Below are positions 13,746-20,263 of a stretch of 20,263 bases of DNA, in pieces. The DNA is from PSLL01 sp050259195. Lineage in GTDB: Bacteria; Desulfobacterota_D; UBA1144; Nemesobacterales; CSP1-2. The first letter of the stretch is position 1; every line of letters starts with the position of its first letter. Below the pieces are notes generated by a model. It saw only the letters and a program-made list of their open reading frames with translations. It was not told where the DNA came from and made no database searches. The stretch covers positions 1-20,263 of the forward strand of contig JBLNAE010000079.1 in NCBI GenBank assembly GCA_050259195.1. Direction: 5' to 3'. The position numbers and the translations under genes were made by a program.

Positions 13746-14975
13746 ATGAAAAAGAGAATCGTTTTTTTTGCACTGATAGGTATTATAGCTTTGTCCGCAA
13801 CCAAAAGTGTCTTGGCGTGCAAGGGGAGCCAGGTCCTTTTTCAGGACAATTTTTCGACTCTGGACCCGGCCTGGGGAAATCCAGGCCAAAACCTCAGTGT
13901 CAAGGATGGCAAGCTCGTACTGCAACCCGATGTAAACGCGGGCTTTGTCGCCATAAACCAGGCGAACCTCTACAATGATGTGGACGCCTGTATCAAGGTG
14001 AGTATGGCAAAGAGCGACGATGCGTCCTGGGGAGGGGGACTTGTTTTCTGGGCCAAGGACAACAGCAATTACTATGCATTGCTGGTGAGCGGCGACGGTC
14101 AGTTCTCAGTCAGGCGATATGTAAACGACCGCGCTCTAACCCCTGTGGACTGGCGTGAGAACGCCGCTGTAAAGAAGGGCATCGGACAGGTAAACGAACT
14201 GCGCGTAGTAACAAGGGGAAACCAGGCGACGGCTTACATTAACGATACACAAGTTGTAACATTCAACGGACAACCTCCTGATGGCGGCAGTCTTATAGGC
14301 GTAAAGAGCAGCTCTGCGGAGAAGTCCCAGATCACCTGGGAGTTTTCTGATTTGAAGGTCACTAAACCTGAGCAGGTTACCGGAGGGCCGACTAATCCAC
14401 CGAGCAGCCAACCCCGGCCATCCCAAGGGGGGCAAGTCCTTTATGAAGACAATTTCACAACCTTGAATCCGGGCTGGGGATCGCCCGGTCCTAATATAAG
14501 TGTCGGGAATGGCAAGCTTATAATTCAGCCCGACGTGAATTCTGGCTTTGTCGCGATAAATCAGACAAACCGCTTCAATGACATAGATGCCACTATCAAG
14601 GAGAGCATGGCAAAGAGCGATGATACAACCTGGGCCGGGGGGCTTGTTTTTTGGGCTAAGGATACCAATAATTACTACGCCTTACTGGTAAGCGGAGAGG
14701 GTCTTTTTGCGATCAAACGCTACGTAGACAGCCGTGCTCTAACCCCTGTGGATTGGTCTGAGAATGCCTCTATAAAAAAGGGTGTTGGGCAGGTAAATGA
14801 GCTGCGTATTGTAACAAAGGGAAATCAGGCGATGGCTTATATTAACGGCACGCAGGTTACAACATTCAATGGGCAGCCTCCCGATGGGGGCGGCTTTGTT
14901 GGCGTAAAGGGCAGCTCTGCGGAGAAGTCCCAGATCACCTGGGAGTTTTCTGATTTGAAGGTCATGAAACCATAA
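13746..14975 (+). CDS. Exported protein of two tandem concanavalin-like domains
   Basis: 409 residues. Residues 1-24 form a signal peptide (MKKR, hydrophobic core, SVLA). Cys25 follows the cleavage site, so a lipoprotein is conceivable, but Leu at -2 is atypical. The mature protein is two near-identical ~180-residue units (29-207 and 230-409) joined by a Pro/Ser/Gly linker. Each unit reads VLFxDNFxTLxPxWG, then NYYALLVSG, NELRxVTxGNQAxAYIN and WEFSDLKV. This pattern is typical of LamG/concanavalin-like beta-sandwich domains that bind carbohydrate and recalls DUF1080-type domains, though no catalytic residue can be assigned. It has a strong ribosome-binding site (aggaagggg, 5 bases before ATG) and its own promoter, suggesting high expression. 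Confidence 0.8.
   Translation: MKKRIVFFALIGIIALSATKSVLACKGSQVLFQDNFSTLDPAWGNPGQNLSVKDGKLVLQPDVNAGFVAINQANLYNDVDACIKVSMAKSDDASWGGGLVFWAKDNSNYYALLVSGDGQFSVRRYVNDRALTPVDWRENAAVKKGIGQVNELRVVTRGNQATAYINDTQVVTFNGQPPDGGSLIGVKSSSAEKSQITWEFSDLKVTKPEQVTGGPTNPPSSQPRPSQGGQVLYEDNFTTLNPGWGSPGPNISVGNGKLIIQPDVNSGFVAINQTNRFNDIDATIKESMAKSDDTTWAGGLVFWAKDTNNYYALLVSGEGLFAIKRYVDSRALTPVDWSENASIKKGVGQVNELRIVTKGNQAMAYINGTQVTTFNGQPPDGGGFVGVKGSSAEKSQITWEFSDLKVMKP
13830..14366 (+). repeat. Intragenic tandem domain, copy 1
   Basis: First copy of the duplicated domain, codons 29-207. Alignment with copy 2 shows roughly four of five residues identical by eye. The 54 bases at 14308-14361 are identical to 14911-14964, including third codon positions, which points to recent duplication or gene conversion at this end. 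Confidence 0.9.
14433..14972 (+). repeat. Intragenic tandem domain, copy 2
   Basis: Second copy, codons 230-409. The beginning and middle have more silent differences from copy 1 than the 3' end, which is identical over 54 bases (14911-14964). Confidence 0.9.
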
Positions 14976-15010
14976 AATAAGGGTCGGGGTTTGAGTATGA
15001 GAAAAAAATA

Positions 15011-15060
15011 GCCAAAGAGACACGGAGAAGAAATATAAATTCTTCTGCGTTCTCTTTGGC
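15011..15060. repeat. Long hairpin between the exported protein and the cyclase
   Basis: Arms 15011-15032 (gccaaagagacacggagaagaa) and 15040-15060 pair around a 7-base AT loop, with one bulged base and one mismatch. An A-run (15002-15008) precedes it and only a weak T-rich stretch (tatttgttat) follows. On the - strand the stem is followed by a T-run, the form of an intrinsic terminator; on the + strand it is a poorer one. The sequence resembles dispersed cacagagacacagaga-type palindromes, so it may be a repeat doing terminator duty and separating the two transcription units. Confidence 0.65.
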
Positions 15061-15084
15061 AAAATATTTGTTATATCTTTACAA

Positions 15085-17190
15085 GTGTCCACAACCAGTC
15101 ATCAAATCCGAAAAGTTATACCCCTTGCCTTCTCGTCTTTTATCGTGTCGCTTCTAATATTCTTATCTAACGCTTTAGGTACGTTTGAACTTAAAGCCTA
15201 CGATCTGTTTTCGAGATACCTTAACCCTGCAACGTCTTCAGATAGTATTGTTATAATACAGATTGATCAGCCAAGTATTGACGCGCTGAGCAAAGAGGGC
15301 ATTACATGGCCTTGGCCAAGGCAGATATACGCTCCGATAGTAGAATATCTATCGAGAGCAGATGCTGTATTTATGGATATACTGTTTACCGAGCCGTCTT
15401 CTTATGGTCAAGAAGACGATACGATCTTTGCAGAGGCGGTCAAAAAAACATCGAACGTCTACCTGCCTATCTTCCTCACCCAACAGGAAAAGGCACTTAC
15501 CTCCGAGGATGAGGAATTTATAAAACATATAGCAATTGGAGACAAGATATACCCGGCCTTGATATTCAATTCCCCCGTCGCTCCAGTTGACGTTTTAAAA
15601 AACTCCGTTAAAGGATCGGGGAACGTTACAATCTCTCCCGATGAAGATGGCGTCTACAGGAGGATACCACTGGTATTTGGATTGAAACAATATACTATCC
15701 CCAATTTTATACTAAGCTACCTTATTGAAAAAGGCTTGATTAAAATCGCGCAAGGCTCCATATATGCTCAGGATACGCGAATACCACTCACCGACGGAAG
15801 GCTTTTAATCAGATACTCCAAAGAAAAAAATCCATTTAAGGTGTTTTCGGCTGTTGATATACTGAGTTCGTACCAAAATGTTAGCGCATCTAAGAACCCA
15901 GCGATTCAAAAGGATTTCTTCAAGGGAAAGGTCGTTTTCATTGGGCTTACCGCCGCAGGCTTATATGACCTTAAACCGACATCCGTTTCCTCTATATCTA
16001 CGGGCATTTTCATACTTGCAACGGCACTTGACAATATTGCCACTATGGATTTTATCAGACCCGTAAGCCGCATTTTTGTGATTGCCATTATGTTGTTTAT
16101 CTGCTTCTCTATCAGTTATTTTGTTTTAAGAAGCTACTCATTGCTTATAAACCTGTCCATTTTCTCTGTATCCTTACTCATAGTAATTGTGGTGCTTGCC
16201 GTATTATTTAAGGAAGCCATTTATATAAACATAATCTCTCCTGTTATGTCGCTTGTTATGAGTTTTATAATCGCAGTTGCATACAGTTATGCCGTAGAGG
16301 GAAGAGAGCGGCTTTTTCTCAGCAGGACGTTTTCACAATACATGGACACAAAGGTGGCGGATTACCTTCTTAGGAATCCCAATCTTATAAAACCAGGTGG
16401 ACAGGTGATGCGTGTGGCAATATTTTTCGCGGACATTGCGGGTTTTACGTCCATATCGGAGAAAATCTCTGCCGATAGAGTAGCGACTATGCTCCACAGG
16501 ATTCTAAATTCCCTTACGGAGGTCATCATAAAGGGCAATGGGGTTATAGACAAATACATAGGGGATTGCATAATGGCATTCTGGGGTGCTCCAATTGATA
16601 CGGATAGAGATGAGATAAACGCGTGTCACTCCGCCATCAGGTGCCTGAACGCCCTCGATGAAATCAATAAGGAGTTTAGAGCCGAGGGTTTTCCTGAAAT
16701 AAACATAAGAATCGGCATACACTCGGGCGACGCCATAGCGGGCAATATTGGGAGCGACAGGCTCTTCCATTACACGGTTATAGGGGATGCGGTAAACCTT
16801 GCGTCGAGGCTTGAATCCGTAAATAAATTCTTTAAGACAAGGATTATAGTAAGCGAGGATACCCTTAAAGAAACGGGCGACATCTTTTTTGCAAGGGAGC
16901 TTGGTCTTATAGAGGTAAAAGGAAAAACCAAGCCCGTGAAGATATTTGAGCTTATATCTGAGAAGGAGAATATACAGCCTGATAAAAAACAGATGGTTGT
17001 GCTCTTTAACCAGGCGATGAGCCATTATATGGAGCAGAGGTGGCATGAGGCTATTGAGATATTTAACAAGATACTCGAAAATTATCCACACGATTGGCCC
17101 TCGGAACTCTACAAGAAGCGGTGTGAAATCCTAATGTCGAACCCCCACTTGACAGATGATTGGAATGTTATTAAGATGACCGAGAAGTAA
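15085..17190 (+). CDS. CHASE2-domain class III adenylate cyclase
   Basis: 701 residues from GTG. Architecture: one membrane span (~12-30), a periplasmic CHASE2 sensor (~31-325), three further spans (~328-347, 352-375, 380-402), a class III cyclase domain (~440-625), and a helical TPR-like tail (~635-685). Catalytic residues are intact: metal-binding Asp450 (FFADIAGFT) and Asp494 (DKYIGDCIMAFWG), Lys490 and Thr564 at the base-selecting positions, and transition-state Asn571 and Arg575 (GDAVNLASRLES). This fits cAMP synthesis from ATP. CHASE2 domains sense unknown extracytoplasmic cues. No Shine-Dalgarno is evident before the GTG. The downstream genes follow after 35, -4 and 15 bases, suggesting an operon. 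The last gene has a cyclic-nucleotide-binding channel, the likely target of the product. A cyclic pyrimidine product (as in Pycsar cyclases) is not favoured by these residues. Confidence 0.93.
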   Translation: MSTTSHQIRKVIPLAFSSFIVSLLIFLSNALGTFELKAYDLFSRYLNPATSSDSIVIIQIDQPSIDALSKEGITWPWPRQIYAPIVEYLSRADAVFMDILFTEPSSYGQEDDTIFAEAVKKTSNVYLPIFLTQQEKALTSEDEEFIKHIAIGDKIYPALIFNSPVAPVDVLKNSVKGSGNVTISPDEDGVYRRIPLVFGLKQYTIPNFILSYLIEKGLIKIAQGSIYAQDTRIPLTDGRLLIRYSKEKNPFKVFSAVDILSSYQNVSASKNPAIQKDFFKGKVVFIGLTAAGLYDLKPTSVSSISTGIFILATALDNIATMDFIRPVSRIFVIAIMLFICFSISYFVLRSYSLLINLSIFSVSLLIVIVVLAVLFKEAIYINIISPVMSLVMSFIIAVAYSYAVEGRERLFLSRTFSQYMDTKVADYLLRNPNLIKPGGQVMRVAIFFADIAGFTSISEKISADRVATMLHRILNSLTEVIIKGNGVIDKYIGDCIMAFWGAPIDTDRDEINACHSAIRCLNALDEINKEFRAEGFPEINIRIGIHSGDAIAGNIGSDRLFHYTVIGDAVNLASRLESVNKFFKTRIIVSEDTLKETGDIFFARELGLIEVKGKTKPVKIFELISEKENIQPDKKQMVVLFNQAMSHYMEQRWHEAIEIFNKILENYPHDWPSELYKKRCEILMSNPHLTDDWNVIKMTEK

Positions 17191-17225
17191 ACTCAATCTG
17201 TCTGAGACCTGCGGGGGATAACTAA

Positions 17226-17696
17226 ATGAAGGTTAGATTATTCATGATTTTACTCTTTATGGCTGTTCCTTCGGTTTCTCTCGGCGCGGAGACGGTGACG
17301 GTTATCACAAAGGAGAATGCCATACGGGAGTCTTGCAGGTTTTTTGCGCCTGTTAAGGCGACGGTTCATTATGGTGACGCGCTTGAGGTTGTTTCACAAG
17401 AAGGCGACTGGTTTCAGGTTAATTTCAGAGGCGTGCAGGGGTGCATTCATAAAAGCGCAGTCTCCAAGGAATCCATTTCTCTCTCTAAACTACACCTCAC
17501 CGGATCGCAGAAACAATCCACGTCGGGACAGGAGGTTGCTCTTGCTGGAAAGGGGTTTAATCCTCAGGTTGAAGCGGCGTATAGAAGTCAAAATCCCCAG
17601 CTTAAATTTGGAGAGGTTAATGCCGTTGAGGGTTATAGGGTTTCTGAAAGCAGACTTGGAGAATTTATAAGGAGTGGAAAACTTAATCCGCCATGA
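17226..17696 (+). CDS. Exported SH3b-domain protein
   Basis: 156 residues. Residues 1-20 form a signal peptide ending SVSLG before AETVTV. Residues ~22-78 are a bacterial SH3 domain: VTVITKENAIRESCRFFAPVKATVHYGDALEVVSQEGDWFQVNFRGVQGCIHKSAV, written here as its matching blocks NAIRES, VHYGDALEVV, GDWFQV and GCIHKSAV. SH3b domains usually bind peptidoglycan peptides or mediate protein contacts in the envelope. The C-terminal half (~95-156, QEVALAGKGFNPQVEAAYR...) is a short helical region often found after SH3b in similar proteins. The ggggga ribosome-binding site lies 7 bases before the ATG. Its stop overlaps the M48 protease start (ATGA), so the two are coupled. Confidence 0.82.
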   Translation: MKVRLFMILLFMAVPSVSLGAETVTVITKENAIRESCRFFAPVKATVHYGDALEVVSQEGDWFQVNFRGVQGCIHKSAVSKESISLSKLHLTGSQKQSTSGQEVALAGKGFNPQVEAAYRSQNPQLKFGEVNAVEGYRVSESRLGEFIRSGKLNPP

Positions 17697-18535
17697 ATAG
17701 GATTTTATACCCGAGTTTAATCCTGGTTTTTTTTGCAATAGGCTGCTCCCAGGTTGATATAGGCAGTATTGGACAGGTGGCTCAGGAGACATTCAGCGCT
17801 GCAAAACCGCTATCTGATGAAGAGGAATACTATGTGGGCCGCGCGGTGGCGGCACGGATTCTCTCTACATACCCATTGCTGGAGAATAGAAGGCTCACCG
17901 AGTACGTCAACTCTGTGGGTGAGACTGTGGCACTTCACTCGGATAGGCCGGTCACGTATGGCGGCTATCATTTTGCCCTACTCAATTCAGGCGAGATAAA
18001 CGCATTTTCGTGCCCCGGAGGGATTATATTCATAACAAAGGGAACGATCAACGCCGTGCGCAACGAAGACGAACTCGCGGCGGTTCTTGCGCATGAGGTG
18101 GCGCATATAAACCACCGCGACGGTGTTTCTGCCATTCAAAAGGCACGCCTGACACAGGTTGCGACCCTGATAGGTGCTCAGGCCGCTCAGAGATATACCC
18201 CCACGCAGCTTTCGCAACTCGTTGGTGCCTTTGAAGGCTCCGTTGACGACGTATTCAAAACGATTGTCGTCAACGGTTACGGCAGGTCGCAGGAGTATCA
18301 TGCGGACGAGTCGGCCCTCTCTTATCTTTCAAGGGCCGGATACGATCCCTCGGCGCTGGAGGATTTTCTTGAGCGCCTTGTGAGTCAAGGGCAGTCCTCG
18401 GGCGGAGGCATAATGAAAACACACCCCGCGACGGCAGATAGGATTGAAAGGGTTAAGCGCGAAACGCCGTCGGTGAAAGTTGATGCATCCGCCTTTCAGA
18501 TAAGAACCAGAAGATTTCAAGAAGCCGTAAGGTAA
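17693..18535 (+). CDS. M48-family zinc metalloprotease lipoprotein
   Basis: 280 residues. The N-terminus is a lipoprotein signal with lipobox A-I-G-Cys18, so the protein is likely anchored to a membrane facing the periplasm. The catalytic motif is H134-E135-V-A-H138 (LAHEVAHINHRD), and the third zinc ligand is expected at Glu201 in SQEYHADESAL. NAFSCPGGIIFITKGTI and the downstream THPATADRIERV are further M48 hallmarks. The closest well-known types are periplasmic quality-control proteases such as BepA/YfgC and LoiP, without the TPR tail of BepA. Translationally coupled to the SH3b gene (ATGA overlap) and 15 bases ahead of the MscS-type channel. Role in turnover of envelope proteins is inferred from the family. 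Confidence 0.92.
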   Translation: MNRILYPSLILVFFAIGCSQVDIGSIGQVAQETFSAAKPLSDEEEYYVGRAVAARILSTYPLLENRRLTEYVNSVGETVALHSDRPVTYGGYHFALLNSGEINAFSCPGGIIFITKGTINAVRNEDELAAVLAHEVAHINHRDGVSAIQKARLTQVATLIGAQAAQRYTPTQLSQLVGAFEGSVDDVFKTIVVNGYGRSQEYHADESALSYLSRAGYDPSALEDFLERLVSQGQSSGGGIMKTHPATADRIERVKRETPSVKVDASAFQIRTRRFQEAVR

Positions 18536-18550
18536 ATAAAAGCCCGCCCC

Positions 18551-20086
18551 ATGATTACATGGCTGGAACATTGGTCCAACCTAAATAGCATCATTATTAG
18601 CCTATTCATACTGATTGCCCTTTTGGGACTCGGCTGGCTTCTCAGGAGCCGCACGAAGGTAAGATTCGGTCCATTCTACAACATCTTTTCTATTATTGCC
18701 GCTTTTAGTTTGTGGCTTATTCTTGCCCACAGGCACGGTTTGCTTAAAGGCTGGAACTTAGATCCATTCCTTAAGTGGGAAGACGCCGTCCTGATTTTTA
18801 TTGCTGGATGGTACTTGGCAAGAATCTTCTCGGCTTTTTTCTGGGACTACTACCTTTTTGAGCGCCGCAAGACGCTTGTGCCCGCGCTCCTTAGAAATGT
18901 AGTAACGGTTCTAATCCTGATTGCCTCTGTTTTGATTATAGTTCGTTTTATATTTGATCAGCCCCTCTCAGGACTTCTCGTTACATCCAGCGTAATGGCC
19001 GCAATACTTGCCTTTGCCCTTCAGGATTTCCTGAGCGGCATTATTGCCGGGATCGCGCTGAATATTGAGCCGCCGTTTCAGGTAGGGGACTGGGTTATGT
19101 TTGGAGATAAGGAGGGGGAGGTAGTGGATATAAACTGGCGTGCTACAACACTGCGGACGCTTGAGTACACTTATCTTACTATTCCAAACAGCCTTATTTC
19201 AAAGGACCAGATCATTAATTTCTATAAACCTGTAAAACTCCATGCACTACTACTCCATGTAGGGGTTGAGTATGATGCGCCTCCCACGCGTGTAAAGGAT
19301 ATACTAATTGCCTGTGCCCTGGAGACTCAGGGCGTTGTATTTCCACCTAAACCAATATGCTGGCTGACTGAATTTGGAGATTTTTCTATTACCTATGAAT
19401 TAAAGTTTTGGATTGAAGACCACTCTAAATACAAGGATATTAAAGCTGATGTAATGGCGCGTATATGGTATAACTTGAGGCGGGGCGGTATCAGGATTCC
19501 TTTCCCAATACGAGATGTGTTTATGCATGAGGGAGCAGTTAAAGAGAAGGCGCGTGATGAAATGAACCGGCAGAGAGTGGAAGGGTTCCTCCGGCGTGCG
19601 AGCATATTTGAGCCTCTCGATGAGATGGGCATTAAAACCCTGGCTCTTTCCGGCCACTCCCTGCACTTTGGAAAGGGGGAGCGCGTAGTCAAGCAGGGAG
19701 ATACAGGAAACTCTCTTTTTCTCATACTCCAGGGTAGCGCAGGCGTTTACATAAAGACATCAGACAACGGCGCGGAGATTACGGTTGGACATCTAAAGGC
19801 GGGGGATTTCTTTGGCGAAAGGTCTCTTCTTACTGGCGACGTGCGAAGCGCAAGCGTAGTAGCCGAGACCGACCTTGAGGTAATTGAGATTGAAAAGGCG
19901 AACATATTACCAGTGCTTGAAACCAATCCAGGCATTATGGAAGAGTTGAGCAGACGTTTAGCGGAGAGACAACTTATAAATGAGGGGTTCTTCAAGGAGC
20001 AGAAAAAGGCCGAAGAGGTTGCGGTTATGCGTAGAAACTATACTGAAAGGTTCCTGAAAAGTATGAGGGCATTTTTCGGATTATAA
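18551..20086 (+). CDS. MscS-type channel with C-terminal cyclic-nucleotide-binding domain
   Basis: 511 residues. About five membrane spans (~12-30, 43-60, 78-97, 112-134, 141-171) lead into the MscS pore helix and beta domain: SVMAAILAFALQDFLSGIIAG (147-167) and PPFQVGDWVMFGDKEGEV (174-191). A cyclic-nucleotide-binding domain (~352-465) follows. Its phosphate-binding cassette is intact: F421-G-E-R-S-L-L, then R432-S-A-S435, with Glu423 for the ribose and Arg432 for the phosphate. Such proteins are called bacterial cyclic-nucleotide-gated MscS channels (bCNG). Related channels have been reported to gate with cAMP while responding weakly to tension. The adenylate cyclase three genes upstream in the same run supplies a ligand source. 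The ATG has no clear Shine-Dalgarno. It is the last gene of the cluster. Confidence 0.93.
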   Translation: MITWLEHWSNLNSIIISLFILIALLGLGWLLRSRTKVRFGPFYNIFSIIAAFSLWLILAHRHGLLKGWNLDPFLKWEDAVLIFIAGWYLARIFSAFFWDYYLFERRKTLVPALLRNVVTVLILIASVLIIVRFIFDQPLSGLLVTSSVMAAILAFALQDFLSGIIAGIALNIEPPFQVGDWVMFGDKEGEVVDINWRATTLRTLEYTYLTIPNSLISKDQIINFYKPVKLHALLLHVGVEYDAPPTRVKDILIACALETQGVVFPPKPICWLTEFGDFSITYELKFWIEDHSKYKDIKADVMARIWYNLRRGGIRIPFPIRDVFMHEGAVKEKARDEMNRQRVEGFLRRASIFEPLDEMGIKTLALSGHSLHFGKGERVVKQGDTGNSLFLILQGSAGVYIKTSDNGAEITVGHLKAGDFFGERSLLTGDVRSASVVAETDLEVIEIEKANILPVLETNPGIMEELSRRLAERQLINEGFFKEQKKAEEVAVMRRNYTERFLKSMRAFFGL

Positions 20087-20185
20087 AGAATCTCTTATCC
20101 TGTCTGGATCTCGGCGACCTGCCGCCTGCGAGAATTAGAGCGGATTTCTATTGTATGTACGGTATAGTTTAATTACAATTCGGGT

Positions 20186-20263
20186 ATGAGACCATACTCC
20201 CAAGATTTACGCCAAAGAATAGTTGAGGTTCTTGAAGCTGATGAACAGACACAACCAGAGATC
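20186..20263 (+). CDS. IS630-family transposase, N-terminal fragment at window edge
   Basis: 26 codons are visible before the window ends. The start MRPYSQDLRQRIVEVLE matches the highly characteristic N-terminus of IS630-type transposases (R-x-Y-S-x-D-L-R-x-R-I/V-V), which forms the first helix of the DNA-binding helix-turn-helix domain. Whether the element is complete cannot be seen. The terminal inverted repeat should lie between 20087 and 20185, but I cannot define it without the other end. No gene lies in that 99-base gap, which has a weak hairpin around 20110-20133. Confidence 0.72.
   Translation, partial: MRPYSQDLRQRIVEVLEADEQTQPEI

Noticed and set aside
14136..15092. Two minus-strand frames of similar sequence opposite the two-domain protein.
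   Set aside because: Their similarity simply mirrors the tandem duplication on the coding strand.
16504..17091. Minus-strand open frame of 195 codons opposite the cyclase.
   Set aside because: It lies wholly inside a gene with intact catalytic motifs on the + strand and has no ribosome-binding site or recognisable domain.
1..20263. CRISPR array, rRNA or tRNA genes other than tmRNA.
   Set aside because: No regularly spaced direct repeats of CRISPR type were seen, and no cloverleaf or rRNA signature outside ssrA.

Overview
The window is a stretch of bacterial chromosome from a Gram-negative organism, shown by an MlaD/MCE lipid-transport protein, lipoproteins and exported periplasmic proteins. 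Gene style (MlaD with GTLGKL repeats, a CHASE2 cyclase, many intergenic hairpin repeats, moderate GC) suggests a Desulfobacterota-like or similar deep-branching lineage. I cannot fix the phylum from the sequence alone. Almost every gene is on the + strand. The one clear exception is a small LysM protein.

Layout. 1-814: 3' part of an mlaD-type gene ending in four 34-residue repeats. 815-2598: a ParB-fold protein, a secreted LysM protein on the - strand, hairpin-rich repeat debris, and a very small membrane-peptide gene with a strong Shine-Dalgarno. 2600-4106: housekeeping and quality control: dtd (D-aminoacyl-tRNA deacylase), smpB and ssrA (tmRNA, with its tag reading frame). 4107-4404: a spacer with a long imperfect inverted repeat. 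4405-5450: a JAMM/MPN metalloprotease translationally coupled to an RdgB-type nucleotide pyrophosphatase. 5515-7395: a ClC chloride channel or transporter with CBS domains. 7558-9171: pyrG behind a near-consensus sigma-70 promoter. 9279-10963: an accessory islet made of two overlapping genes I do not recognise followed by a HicA/HicB toxin-antitoxin pair. 11075-13642: a DgkA-type lipid kinase and an RNase II/R family exoribonuclease. 13746-14975: an exported protein built from two very similar beta-rich domains, with its own promoter. 15085-20086: a compact four-gene cluster. 20186-end: the first 26 codons of an IS630-type transposase.

The most interesting part is the 15085-20086 cluster: a CHASE2-sensor class III adenylate cyclase, an exported SH3b protein, an M48 metalloprotease lipoprotein and an MscS-type channel carrying a C-terminal cyclic-nucleotide-binding domain. 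The genes are co-directional, with gaps of 35, -4 and 15 bases. Cyclase catalytic residues and the channel's phosphate-binding cassette are both intact. This looks like a self-contained circuit: an envelope signal drives cAMP production, and cAMP acts locally on an ion channel. The second region of interest is the two-gene unknown module beside HicAB.
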